Notes: generated by a model from the sequence alone, not told the origin. A DNA stretch of 24,101 bases from Chara braunii (GCA_003427395.1 BFEA01000501.1:1006312-1030412), one strand, 5' to 3'. Positions 1-10,343 are shown, counted from the first letter of the stretch. Numbers and translations: made by a program.

Positions 1-67
<67 letters not shown>

Positions 68-82
68 CTCTATCTATCTGTC

Positions 83-113
<31 letters not shown>

Positions 114-138
114 CCATCTATCTCTATCTATCTATCTA
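1..138. repeat. Compound (TC)n / (TATC)n microsatellite
   Basis: A pure CT run of about 27 bp passes into TATC tetranucleotide repeats with single-base interruptions (TTTATC, TATCC, TATCTC). The window starts inside the CT run, so its true length is unknown. Confidence 0.97.
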
Positions 139-396
139 TCTTTTCCTTTCTTTTTATCTCTTTTTGTCTGTGTTTGTGTCTCCTCACCCTTTCTCCTACT
201 TTTTTTTTGTGGATTTTTCAATTTGTCACTTTTTTAATTTGGTGGTTAAACTCATACTTCGTAGATAGTTTTCCACTATTCTTTATTACCCTGTTTTTTT
301 ATGTCTGTTTGAGTTTATGTGAGTGCTCTGTGTCAGGTTGCCTACAACATTTCTTTTTTTTGTGGGCGTAACCCGCACCGCCTGCACCGTGGGCGC
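139..396. other. T-rich gene-free stretch
   Basis: This is a strongly T-rich sequence between the microsatellite and the 3' end of the minus-strand pseudogene. The only forward ORF (65 residues) is Phe/Leu/Cys-rich because of T runs and resembles no protein. On the minus strand it would be the 3' flank of the pseudogene. I see no clear polyadenylation signal or repeat in it. Confidence 0.6.
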
Positions 397-2397
397 TTAG
401 CTAGTGGTTATTACGCCTTGAACAGGTGGACTTAACTGTTGTATAGGAGTTTGAAGTATATTCTCTTCAGCTTCTTCCACATGTGTATGTTGCTCTAGCG
501 TAGTCAGTACAATATATCCTTCATCCTCTTCGATGTCAGATACTTTGATTGTTTTTTGATCCTCTAGAGTGACGTTTCTCCATACATTTACGTATATAAT
601 AGGCGCATCCTGAGACACTTCTCATACCTTCTCTAATAACATCGGATTTCAAAATTTGGTAGGAATTTTGAAGTCGCCTTTGAGTGTTTCTTCATCCAAT
701 GGAGTGTTAGGCTCGACCTGCGGTTCCAACTCTCTCACAAACATGGTTTTCTCCATTGACGTCCTAAGCCGCGCCTGACTTTCAAACCCATATGACATAA
801 TATCCATTGACTCCCACATGTGGCTATGCACGCTCCCAATACTGGCTTTCTCTCCAAGTGGGAAGACACTTGCGCCACTGGTATCACACCATACAAGATA
901 TGTCATAGTGGCATCTGTGAGTATTGTGGTGACACTTAGTCCACCTTCACATCCATCAATTTGCCCTTCTGCAGTCAGGGACAGTTTCACCTGCTGCAAA
1001 CCACCTACATCAGTATATCCTCCGTCAGGACTGTCGCTTACTTCGTATTGACAATGTGGTTACTCTTCTCTAGTATCTCTTGTTGGCTGACTGGACCTAA
1101 GCACTTGTGATATTCGTCCACCCTCACCACTCCCTTTCTTATCATATTCTCCATCATCACCACTTAGGTGCTCAGATCCCTCTCCACTCGCTCCACCGCT
1201 GGGGCCTTGTCCTTTTCCCGCTCGGGTCTCGTCGCCCTCTTCGATATGTCAGTTATCCAGACGCTGGGTTTGTTTCTCTATCATAAAAGTCGTCCAAGTT
1301 TTCGAGTTTTCGCAATGCTTTGAGTTCCTCGAAAATCTTTTTCTTCTTTGTTTCCACTCTTAATGGAGAAACATTAGGATTCTATCGAGCAAGCCGCAAC
1401 TCGATCTGGTCCTCTTCATGTCTATAAAACTTTGATTGCGGCATACGTCTGTGAGAATAAAATTGTCACCGCCCATCTTGTTTTATGGCAATCACCCATT
1501 GTCCTTTCACCAGTGCCGGCTAAAAATAATGTGGATGCCACACGATGTTGTGACCCCACGTATCATCAATCCATCATTGTATCAATTTGTATGGTCATCT
1601 CGACAAATGATAGGACCCGTCAATTTGGCGACGTCCACAAGGATCTTATCCCCAATCTCATACTCTAGCGCCTCTGCAGATTGAGGTTCCTGTGCGGTCT
1701 AAGAACGAAGGAGCTGTTGCAGAAAAGTAGGGTTTTGTGCAAATGTTGATAACTTCGTTAATAACTCAGGGGAGGCTTCAAGACCGAACAGAGTTCTCAG
1801 GGTCATTGCTTGATCGGACATCAATCCTCCATATGACGACACTCCTATTGCTAAAACGCTCGTACTGTCAGGAGGTGTAGTCAGTGAAAGTGTTGTTGCA
1901 CCGGTAACCACGACACTAGAAATTTCAATTGAAGGAGTTTCTGATGACGTCTCTGTCGTAACCATCTTCTAAGAAGACGAGGTAGTTGTCTTTTGCTTTT
2001 CACATGCAGAGGCCGCCTGCAAAGTATCATCGACACTTTCCTCTTTTGAGTCATTAGCGTCGAACTGTTCCCCATTCGGAAAGCAAGTTGCATAGCCAGC
2101 GAGCGTGAAAACACCGATTCGTTCATCAAAGTACATGATTTTCAATCGGTCAAGGAATGCATTCTCTTTGCCTGAAGAAGCTTTATGATAACCTTGTAGT
2201 TGGGTGTCAACTTTTCGGCTGCGAGCAACATACGCACAGTCTCCTCTGTTTTCCGACCTCATCTCGAAAAGGAACTGCCAGGTGTTCGACATATTTTGAC
2301 TCACTTTATGCACAAAATCGCGAGCTTCGTCATGGCGGGGTGGTGGCTTGATGAATTTTGCATGATAATCTTGAGTGTCGACCATCTTGTTTATGAA

Positions 2398-3143
2398 TTA
2401 CACAAGGAAGTCGAACTTCATGTCCTCTCCTTCCAAAACTACGCAATGGCGATGACTTTTCAATAGCTCCCACACCAACGCTGCATGACCATTTCCCAAG
2501 AACATAATAGCTTCATCCATTGAACAAAAGTGCTCCAGCGTCTCTACCATTGCGTTCGACTCCCTCTCCATTCCTTCATACACAACTTTTTTTTTCGGCT
2601 CCATACCTGTCATTTTCCACTTCGTTGGGAGAAAGTTCTTCTCCATTACATCCGTCATCATCTTTGGCTTTCGCTCTCACCACACAAGCGTGGAAATGTC
2701 GGCTGCTCGAGAATTGGAAGGCGTCTCCACTGGTTGGATATCTTCAAACAACGGAATTGTATTCCGATGGTAGTACCCATCATTGAAGTACATAATGACA
2801 ATCATCATGTCTGTATCCTCCATCGACAAATTTGCAACCTTATAGGGATGTCGGACCTTCTGTTGTTGTTGTCGAGTCTACTTGGCGACTGCCATGTGAA
2901 TATCCCGCAGCACCACCTGCCTAAAAAAGGTCAGCTCACAGGACCGCGGAATGAAGCACATCAGCGTCCAATACTCCCCTCCCACAATTTCATGAATCTC
3001 TAGAGTCCATCAAAAACCGGCTCTGTCCACTTGCCCATTTGAGTTGGATGGCACAAATTAACCACCGCGGTGTGACATGTCAGATGTCGGATGACCCTGT
3101 AAACCTCTTTACAATCTATGACATCAGAGACATCGCTAGGATC
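2398..3143 (-). other. Methyltransferase-like segment (WDPSD ... FLGNG)
   Basis: WDPSDVSD (3143-3132 for DPSD) is followed by HTAVVNLCHPTQMGKW, then across the frameshift GGEYWTLMCFIPRSCEL, and finally FLGNGHAALVWELL with HCVVLEGE (GNG at about 2496-2488, LEG near 2436-2428). In class-beta N6-adenine/N4-cytosine DNA methyltransferases, the catalytic DPPY-type motif comes first and the SAM-binding FxGxGTT...R..xGxE motif comes later. That is the order here. DPSD would be a degenerate catalytic motif. Stops at 2878 and 2677 interrupt the segment. What is seen is the motif order; the enzymatic identity is inferred. Confidence 0.42.
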
Positions 3144-4300
3144 CCATTGGAAAGGCACAAAAACAGACTTGACATCATGTTTTTGAAAGTGTATATATTT
3201 TGCCTGTCCGAACAAGCGAATGCTCTTTGAACCTCGCATTGCTGACCTATGCAACAACTTCTCTACAAAATGCTCGAACTCTTGAGCACACTTTTCAGCG
3301 AGAGTTTTAATTTTCTCAAAACTTTGTCTGCCTTTCTCATCTTCACCTCTCAGTGTCAGCGGGAATGATTTTATCCAAGGCAAATCTTTGAAATATTACC
3401 TCTAATAAACCCATCCTCATATGTAAGGCTCGAATAAATTAGACATGTCTATGAAGAAAGGCTCCTTCCAATCGAACGCCTTCTTGGCTGGGTCTGAAAT
3501 GAAGACGAAGTAATGAAACATTCGCAACATGGCTCTCTCCGTTTTTACGACTTCAACATATGTCTCCATGGAATGTAAGCCGACGTCTTTTGCAGCTTTC
3601 TTTTGCTTGGGTGGCAAGATAACCGCACCTCCTAAGATATCACGCAAGATCTGCACCCGCTCACTCCTCCCCAAAGTGGAAAGTGATTTTCATGATCTAA
3701 CACCTGGATCATGCACCAGAATAAGGAAACCCGGTCCTTTTGTACCTGGTATCCAATGCACAGAAACTCTAGATGCATCCTTCACCTAAAAACGAGGACC
3801 TGGCGTTCGTGCTTTCCCCGCTTCACCTTGTTTGGTGATAGGCTTGACAACGTCTCCTCCCGACAGTTGTCCGCTTTCCCAAGCCGCATATACATGCTCA
3901 ACCTTTTCAAATATGTCGTCCGATGACCTAGCAAAGATCATGTAAGGACCAAGGAAGTTGAGCCATTCTGGACTTTACTCACCAAGTGACATAATAATGT
4001 AATGATCTAGGTCAGTCACTCTCAAGGCCTTCCCTGCGAACTTTATGTACTCCGCATTTTTGACATCAGCTCCCTGCCCACCATCTGGACAGTCAGACGC
4101 ATTCTACAACTTCCTGATATCCTGAACTACGGCGCTCTGATGAGGCAGACTGTTCCATTCGTCCTTCGCATTTTGGAACGTGCTCAACGTTTCATAGTGA
4201 CTCATGAACTGGTCAGGATAATAAACTGGCATAGTTGTCCATAATCCAGCCGCAACTCTTTTGCCACAGATTCGCAAAATTATCTTCTTGCTACTGCCAT

Positions 4301-4609
4301 GTTGTGTTGACCGCTGAGAGGGTACCAAAAGTACTTATCCAGTATTTTCTTGTTAAAGTCATCACGAGTGACCCTTCTTGCTCGCACAACCTTACCCAAC
4401 GAATCTATGTGAAGCTGGTCATGCAATGCCACTAACAACAATATCGATTTCTCATACAGCGGACATGTGCTCAACCCCGTCCTGCCTGTTGTCCTTTCTC
4501 GAAAGGCCGCTTCACCTGATGTCAACATCGCTTCATAGATCTCGCCAACGTGATTTTGGCCGAGGAATCTCTGATTGTATCTAAATTCCTCATCTGGAAT
4601 ATCCAGAAC
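4301..4609 (-). other. ParB-like (sulfiredoxin-fold) segment of the pseudogene
   Basis: Within the first frame the sequence runs VLDIPDEEFRYNQRFLGQNH, a stretch on engaging a DNA or nucleotide substrate, then LYEKSILLLVALHDQLHID and finally YPLSGQHNMAVARR. In the ParB/Srx family an N-terminal strand is followed by a helix and a GxHR-type motif (often 'G.HR..A'). GQHNMAVA sits where that motif is expected. The final Arg is Asn here. The frame is lost 20 bases later and resumes in the next frame as IILRICGKRVAAGLW. The assignment rests on motif shape only. Confidence 0.4.
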
Positions 4610-5197
4610 TTTTTGGAATTCAAGGGTGATGAATTGTGTCTCGCTCTTCTGGGTACCGTCAGTATTGAAGTCCAAAAAGAAACCTTTCCCGAGATGCAAA
4701 GTCGTTGGCTCACTTGGCGACAGTTGCAACCTTGATGGTCGCGTGACAGTCTTGCCTTTTCCCTCATCGTCGGATTGTGGCTGTTCAGACACGGGAAAAA
4801 CATTCGTCTTTTCCATCGTACCGCCCTTTGCTACTCTCCTTGTCCGCGTCGGCGTTTGTTTTGCAGTAGCTTCTGCATCGCGAGTGCGTTGGACTACTTC
4901 ATCCATTGGCAGAGGGTGCACCTGTCTCTTTTGCGATTGCTCCTTCATGCTCCTTTTCTGGTCGAAACTTTTTCTCCTCGTCTACCTAGCTTTCCTTTTC
5001 TTCTCCTCGTGATGTGTAACAGTTGCAGGGGGCGACGAAGGAGTTCTCCCTGCACTTTTCTTCTCCTCGAGGTTTTTTCTACTCTCCTGCGAACTTTTTA
5101 CACTGCTTTTCTGGTGCGGCGCGTCCTCACCAATCCTGTTCGTGCTCCTGAACATCTCCGTAGTGCTCGTCATCGCTATTATCCCCCTCGTCGACCT

Positions 5198-5199
5198 TT

Positions 5200-5229
<30 letters not shown>
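5198..5229. repeat. (TTC)n microsatellite at the pseudogene N-terminus
   Basis: About ten TTC units. On the minus strand they read GAA/AAG and would give a Glu or Lys run just upstream of the first ATG of the pseudogene frame. The alternate minus frame across it reads KVDEGDNSDDEHYGDV, which looks equally coding, so the original N-terminus may lie in that frame. Confidence 0.9.
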
Positions 5230-5233
<4 letters not shown>

Positions 5234-5440
5234 ACTTTTTGTGGTATGAATATGCTTGTGGTTGAGGGTGAGTTTCGCTTGTTCTAAGTCATAACTTTTT
5301 ATAGGTAAGGCTTTAGATGTTGCCATGTGCTGGAGTCATAGGAGCTTGTTCAGTTCCTGTATTTTCAGAGCTAAATTTATTTTTACTTTTTTCAATTTCA
5401 ACATTTTTTAAGATATATTTATTTTTCGTAATTGGCTTTG
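5230..5440. other. AT-rich 5' flank of the pseudogene
   Basis: No ORF is supported. It would hold the promoter or 5' leader of the minus-strand pseudogene, but I see no convincing TATA element on that strand. Confidence 0.45.
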
Positions 5441-6285
5441 TATGAATTTTGGAAAGGTACTTTCTCTACCGGAAGCACTGCCGAAATTTATAATAATCCA
5501 CGGATTTAGACAAATACTTGTCTTTTAGAAAAATGTCAACTTTTGTCTGGGTCAAATACTTATCTTTTTAAAAAAGGTCAACTTTTGTTTGATGTTATAC
5601 TGAACCTAGTATAAATTTAGGGAGCTTACTTCTGTAAAGAAGATGCTACCCAATTTTTTACTAATTCAAGGAGTTAGACAAAATTTGGCTTTGTAAAGTC
5701 AGGTCACTTTTATATTTGTATTTAACTTTATATAAATTTTGGAAAGACTCTTTTTCTACGGGAAGCGCTGCTGAAATTTTTACAAATCTAAAAAGTTGGT
5801 TTAATTTTGTCCTGACATAATTCAAGTTTCATTTCAACATTTTGTGCCTCCCGAAAAAGTTAGACACATATCCTGTGATGAGGAATCAGATTGAAGTCTG
5901 ATTGAAAGCAGACATTATGACTGGTTTCGGCCTTCGATCGCCTATAAATATGTACAACTCTGGCGAGCCTTAAGTTATATCGCTTGAATTCATACTTGAC
6001 TTAGTATAAATCTCGAAAGCCTACCCCTTTAAAGGAGATGCTGCCCAATTTTTTACTAAATCAAAAAGTTCGACAAAGTTTAACTTTTGAAGTTAGAAGT
6101 TCTTTTTCAGATCTTATATTCGGTCTAAGACTTATATAAATTTTGCAAAGACACTTTTTTTACGGGAAGCGCTGCCAAAATTTCCTGAATTCTATAGGAG
6201 TTCGAATGTTTTTAGGATTATTAAGAGTTTCATAGTCTGCCCTTGAGTAAAGGAGATACTGCCGAAATTCCTGACATTTTTAGAT
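5441..6285. repeat. Array of alternating diverged repeats (types alpha and beta)
   Basis: Five copies start at about 5441, 5610, 5731, 6005 and 6135, with a partial sixth at 6244-6285. Each begins with TATAAATTT or a close variant, then GGAAAG, then a TGCC/TGCT block. Copies 1, 3 and 5 carry CGGGAAGCGCTGCCGAAATTT-like cores (alpha). Copies 2 and 4 carry AAGATGCTGCCCAATTTTTT-like cores followed by ACTAA and AGTTxGACAAA (beta). The two types alternate, which suggests an ancestral alpha-beta dimer that was amplified and then decayed. No gene is supported inside. Confidence 0.75.
5511..5593. repeat. 42-bp tandem duplication
   Basis: CAAATACTTGTCTTTTAG (from 5511) and CAAATACTTATCTTTTTA (from 5553) begin two adjacent copies. 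Each contains GTCAACTTTTGT further along. The pair sits between the first alpha and first beta repeat. Confidence 0.8.
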
Positions 6286-6326
6286 GTGTATCATAGGTGA
6301 GATAGGAACATATGATTATGTCAAAA

Positions 6327-6523
6327 GTTACTCAAGCATAGCTTGGGCATTGACCTGTGTTGTGTTGCAGGCCTCTCTTGTTTAAGATTGATCAAAGACT
6401 TGAGTAACTTCAGCCTCAACCTACAAGGATTGTCTTCTGTTATCTTTTGATAACAAGTCGGTTTCCGATCTAACTTCAGTTCATTATCGTTACTCAACCT
6501 AAGGCCTTAACCGTTGTAGGTTG
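6327..6523. repeat. Nested inverted repeats
   Basis: GTTACTCAAG (6327-6336) pairs with CTTGAGTAAC (6399-6408). That arm also pairs with GTTACTCAA at 6489-6497. CAACCTACAA (6418-6427) pairs with TTGTAGGTTG (6514-6523). Between them lies the perfect hairpin TGTTATCTTTTGATAACA (6438-6455). Such stacked dyads fit a MITE-like or other foldback element. No target duplication was found. Confidence 0.7.
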
Positions 6524-7089
6524 AATTGTTTCTTTGGGGTTTTACCTGAATTTTTGTTAAATGGTTATTTGAAAAAAGACTGAGTGTTTTTTTTTTGGGT
6601 GGTTGGACAAAGGTTGAGGCTCGTATGGGTAAGGCAAGGGGTGTGAGCGTAGAGAGTGGTTGAAGTTGATCCTATGTAGCGTGTGCTCTGTCGATGTGAA
6701 CACCTTTGATATGGTTGCAGGTAAGCCTTGCGACTTGAAGTCTGGATTTGACTTTCCTGCGGTCAGAGTCGCACAGTGATTGTGAGAGTGTTTCGTTGTA
6801 TGCTCATTTATGTTTTTTTTTCTCTTTATTTTTATACGATATATGTCGCCCACTACATGAATCTGCGTTTTGGTTGTACGATTAAATACTAAGAGAAAAA
6901 AAATTAAAAAAATTGTATTTTTATAGTTCGACGTTGAAGTCCATGGCAGCTGTCAAAGTCAAACCCCTTTACCAGGTGGCAGACTCCTGTTGAAGGAGCT
7001 CGTCTCCAGAGTCATAAGTGATGGTCGTCACAGGGGTCTTAGCCCTGTGTACTACCCACTCTCCGCAAGGTGCAGAAGAGGATATGGTT
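6524..7089. other. Gene-free stretch
   Basis: The only long ORF (98 residues, minus, 6557-6853) is Lys/His/Pro-rich, runs through a T8 tract and resembles no family. A hairpin CACAGGG / CCCTGTG sits at 7029-7049, just upstream of the first direct repeat. Confidence 0.5.
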
Positions 7090-7617
7090 CTCAATCACCT
7101 TAGCGGTTGTCTAGCATCGAGAGGTTAAGCCCTCAAGATGCATGTCAGCCGATACTTGAGTGTCGAAAGTGACCCTTGAGACCGTGAAGGGTCACATGAT
7201 TATGGGTACTGCAGAGTACGCCATCACCGCGACTCCTTGCGTATTCATGCATGGCTAGTCAATATGACTAAGGCCTACATCGCCGCGATATTTATTTAGA
7301 GTTTGACGCCTGACAACAACCGATTAAGCTATTAAAAGTTATAAGTCGGACGTGAAAAAAGGACTAGGTGCAATTTTGTGTATGAGAGTTCGATTTTATT
7401 TTTCGTGAGATGTATCGCGTATTTAGATTTTACCGTCCTAATCGACCGGCGCAGGGTCGCGTTCAGGAGATCAGCACCTTGGGCGACGATTCGTGCACGG
7501 ATCCGATTCGGGCGACTGTTCGTACCCCCTATGCTTCAGCGAATGAGAAATGCCCTCAGTCGGGCCACCTCTGTGATTGCATACGAAAAACCCTCACATG
7601 TGGTTCAGTAGCTCAAC
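7090..7617. repeat. Direct repeat copy 1 (about 525 bp, LTR/TRIM-like)
   Basis: This segment is repeated 724-727 bp downstream with roughly 75-80% identity by eye. Shared blocks include ATGTCAGCC, TACTTGAGTGTCGAAAG, ACATGATTATGGGTA, GCGTATTCATGCATGGCTAG, CAACCGATTAAGCTATTA, GTGAAAAAAGGACT, CGGCGCAGGGTC and GATTGCATACGAAAAACC. Copy 1 holds a perfect 9-bp stem (GTGACCCTT 7169-7177 with AAGGGTCAC 7187-7195) that has decayed in copy 2. It has no ORF of note. Confidence 0.85.
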
Positions 7618-7816
7618 GGGGATACGCCCACCTAAGGGATGGTGACAACTTTCACGGGTGGAGGTAAGTTGTACCTCACGTGACCCGATCTTGTCGTAGG
7701 GGTTCGTGAGAGGTATGGCTGACGCACTTGGCCGAACTGGCAAACCTCTACGACGATATCCTGCAAATCCTGTGTGACGTGGTCGGGAGGGTTCCCTCTA
7801 TGGAATCGATGCACTA
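7618..7816. other. Spacer between the two direct repeats
   Basis: About 200 bp of unique sequence. The spacing (525-200-525) fits a short non-autonomous LTR element (TRIM). I do not see a clear initiator-tRNA primer-binding site after copy 1 or a polypurine tract before copy 2, so a simple tandem duplication is equally possible. It has an internal dyad, AGGTA/TACCT near 7663-7677. Confidence 0.5.
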
Positions 7817-8336
7817 AACTCTCAACCGTGTTAACGATTATCTAACGTTGAGCGGTTAAACCCTAAAAACACATGTCAGCCTATACTTGAGTGTCGAAAG
7901 AGTGACTATTAAGGGCCACATGATTATGGGTATTGCATACTACGCCATCACCGCGACACCTTGCGTATTCATGCATGGCTAGTCGATATGACTAAGGCCT
8001 ATGTCGCCACTATATTTATTTAGAGTCTCACGCGCGACACCAACCGATTAAGCTATTAGATGTTATGCGTCTGATGTGAAAAAAGGACTGGCGTGCTTTT
8101 GTGTACGTGTTTTTTATACTATTTTTTATGAGATGTATCACATGGTTAGATTTGACCGTTCAAGTCGATCGGCGCAGGGTCACATTCGAGAGATTAGCGC
8201 CTCGGGCTACGATTCACGTACGGGTCCGATTCAAGCATTAACTGTGCGTACCCTATGCTACAACGAATGAGAAACACCCTCAGCTGGGCCACCTCGCCGA
8301 TTGCATACGAAAAACCTTAGCATGATCGCTCAACAT
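7817..8336. repeat. Direct repeat copy 2 (about 525 bp)
   Basis: Second copy of the segment at 7090. It begins at CTCAACCGTG and ends around CGCTCAAC. It differs by many substitutions and small indels spread along its length, so the duplication is not recent. Confidence 0.85.
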
Positions 8337-8836
8337 GAAATGTAGTAACCGAATTTGGGCTGCTGAAAGTATATGCAGACATTGTTGGCTAGGAAGAACA
8401 CTAGGAAATGTCCATGTGTTCAACATTCCTGCTTTGTACCACCGAGGCAATTTCCTAGCAAGCGCGTCTCATGTGACACATTAAACATCCAAATATAAAA
8501 CTAAACATAATATCCCTCTCATTCACACCATGAACAATTATCATTCACAACATGAACAATAATTGTTGTCCTCTCCCGTGCTTGCCCTCGTTCTTTATAT
8601 CCAAATGAGTGCATTTGATCACACCTGCATAACGAACGGAAACCTCTTTGCTCTTGTGCGTCCATGGTTTCTTCCATCCTTTGACACGTGATGAAGGAGA
8701 TGAGATGCCCATACTTTTTGCAGGCCGGTCATTAATCCCAATCCCTAACCGAGTACTGATGGGTTGTAAAAACCAAGAGTGGCCACCCGATTACAGCGCA
8801 CACAGACTTTTGTGCCACTGACACCAAATTTATCCA
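8337..8836. other. Gene-free stretch with a 22-bp tandem duplication
   Basis: No ORF is supported on either strand. ATTCACACCATGAACAATTA at 8521 is repeated as ATTCACAACATGAACAATAA at 8543, a 22-bp duplication. Confidence 0.55.
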
Positions 8837-8990
8837 CCACATTGTCCTACGAGGTAGGCACCCCCGAATTAGTGTTCATTGGGCGGGCCGTGATGCGCGA
8901 TCGGTCATGACCACATCATCCTGCGAGGTAGGCACCCCCAAATTAGTGCTGATTGGGTGGACCATGATGCGCGATCAATCATGACCCACA
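8837..8990. repeat. 74-bp tandem duplication with a third partial copy
   Basis: CCACATTGTCCTACGAGG (8837) and CCACATCATCCTGCGAGG (8911) start copies that share GGTAGGCACCCCC, AATTAGTG and TGATGCGCGATC and end in TCATGAC. CCCACATC at 8985 looks like the start of a third copy that breaks off. Confidence 0.9.
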
Positions 8991-9117
8991 TCGGGAACGC
9001 AACGTCCAACCACAAAATTGCGTTGGTTATTCTAGCGGCCGCAAAGTATTTAAGCCCAACCGGGCTCACGAGCTGGGGACTTCCGACTTGCGCATTTACG
9101 GGCGGACGAGAGACTTG
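8991..9117. other. Short unique segment before the GC-rich block
   Basis: Contains a 7-bp stem, AACGCAA (8996-9002) with TTGCGTT (9018-9024), and a single ATTTAAG. No gene is seen. It marks the transition into the CpG-rich repeats. Confidence 0.4.
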
Positions 9118-9732
9118 GGATGTGCACACTCCCAGGAATACTACAGGAGCCGCACGTTCAGACGCACCAGGAAGAGAACAGCCCGGGGCGAACGAGGGAG
9201 GTATGAAGGGAGAGTGATCGGATTGGGGGATGCACGCGCTCACCATAACCGTGAGCAGACGTACGTAGACAAACGCAGGCGAGTTAACTGTAGCAGAAGA
9301 TGGTCGTGCACGTGCCCACCATACCCACACACGAGTTAGGAACCAAAGCGCACGGGCGCGCAATCACGCACCACACCTTCGCGCGAACAGGGACAAGCGC
9401 GCACCACATCAGTGCACAAACCTTGAACCAGCTCGTACGAACGCGCAATCACTCTCTGCCTCCGCACACGAGCTGAACAGCGCGCGCGCAGCGGTGCACA
9501 GCCGCGCACGGACTGGACAGCCCGCCGCACATGGGATCGAAGAGGGCAACTGCGCCCTCCAGCGCGCACCGCCGGGCGACGTCGGGATCGGTGCGCATCG
9601 CCACACGGGGTTGAGATCGGGGCGCGCATCCTCGCGCAAAGTCAGGATCGGAACGGGCGATTGCGCACATCAGCGCGCATCCTCGTGCAAAGTCGGGATC
9701 GGAGCGGGAGATTGCGCGCATCAGCGCGCATA
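9118..9732. repeat. 615-bp tandem repeat, copy 1
   Basis: GGATGTGCACACTCCCAGG at 9118 recurs at 9733 as GGATGTGCGCACTCCCAGG, and the two copies stay nearly identical for about 600 bp. Differences are a few substitutions and a 2-bp indel near 9210. Copy 1 ends with only two of the 51-bp subunits. All ORFs across it are high-Arg/Ala/Cys products of CpG-rich sequence. Confidence 0.95.
9629..9730. repeat. 51-bp minisatellite, two units (copy 1)
   Basis: Units start with TCCTCGCGC at 9629 and TCCTCGTGC at 9680. The array is cut off by the start of the second 615-bp copy. Confidence 0.93.
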
Positions 9733-10343
9733 GGATGTGCGCACTCCCAGGAATACTACAGGAGCCGCACGTTAGGACGCACCAGGGAGAGAACAGCCCG
9801 GGGCGAACGAGGGAGGTATGAAGGGGTGATCGGTTTGGGGGATGCACGCGCTCACCATAACCGTGAGCAGACGTACGTAGACAAACGCAGGCGAGTTGAC
9901 TGTAGCAGAAGACGATCGTGCACGTGCCCGCCATACCCACACACGAGTTAGGAACCAAAGCGCACGGGAGCGCAATCAAGCATCACACCTTCGCGCGAAC
10001 AGGAACAAGCGCGCACCACATCAGTGCACAAACCAGGAACCAGCGCGTACGAATGCGCAATCACTCTTTGCCTCCGCATACAAGCTGAACAGCGTGCGCG
10101 CAGCGGTGCACAGCCGCGCACGCACTGGACAGCCCGCCGCAGACGGGATCGAAGAGGGCAACTGCGCCCTCCAACGCGCACCGTCGGGCGACGTCGGGAT
10201 CGGTGTGCATCGCCACACAGGGTTGAGATCGGGGCGCGCATCCTCGCGCAAAGTCGGGATCGGAACGGGCGATTGCGCACATCAGCGCGCATCCTCGTGC
10301 AAAGTCGGGATCGGAGCGGGAGATTGCGCACATCAGCGCGCAT
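9733..10343. repeat. 615-bp tandem repeat, copy 2
   Basis: Second copy of the 615-bp unit, joined directly after CAGCGCGCA of copy 1's last 51-bp subunit. Its own 51-bp array runs on well beyond the point where copy 1 stops. High similarity indicates a recent duplication. Confidence 0.95.

Larger units (their letters stand above)
397..5173 (-). pseudogene. Decayed long gene, probable ParB-like/DNA methyltransferase fusion
   Basis: Minus-strand ORFs here line up in one direction in just three frames: about 5173-4283, 4283-3000 and 3000-397. They read as one protein of roughly 1,500 codons. Frameshifts lie near 4283 and 3000. In-frame stops include 4104, 3975, 3786, 3690, 3417, 3402, 3396 and 3000 in the middle frame, and 2878, 2677, 2398, 1969, 1699, 1582, 649 and 397 in the last. 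Protein-like sequence continues on both sides of most stops, for example AEYIKFAGKALRVTDLDHYI (between 4104 and 3975) and LEYEIGDKILVDVAKLTGP (below 1699). Order: Lys/Glu-rich N-terminus, ParB-like segment with SGQHN, WDPSD segment, FLGNG motif, Ser/Thr-rich linker, GDKILVDV segment and acidic C-terminus. The start at 5173 is only the first ATG in the N-terminal frame. The gene looks like an old copy of a mobile-element or lineage-specific family and cannot make a full protein. The reading-frame reconstruction is solid; the family assignment is inferred. Confidence 0.75.

Noticed and set aside
6557-6853. 98-residue minus-strand ORF as a gene
   Set aside because: Low-complexity Lys/His/Pro composition shaped by T and A tracts, with no family resemblance.
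7605-7712. tRNA or SINE pol III promoter (TAGCTCAACGGG box A-like, GGTTCGTGAG box B-like)
   Set aside because: The box B match is poor, no cloverleaf can be drawn and the element is absent from the second direct repeat's flank.
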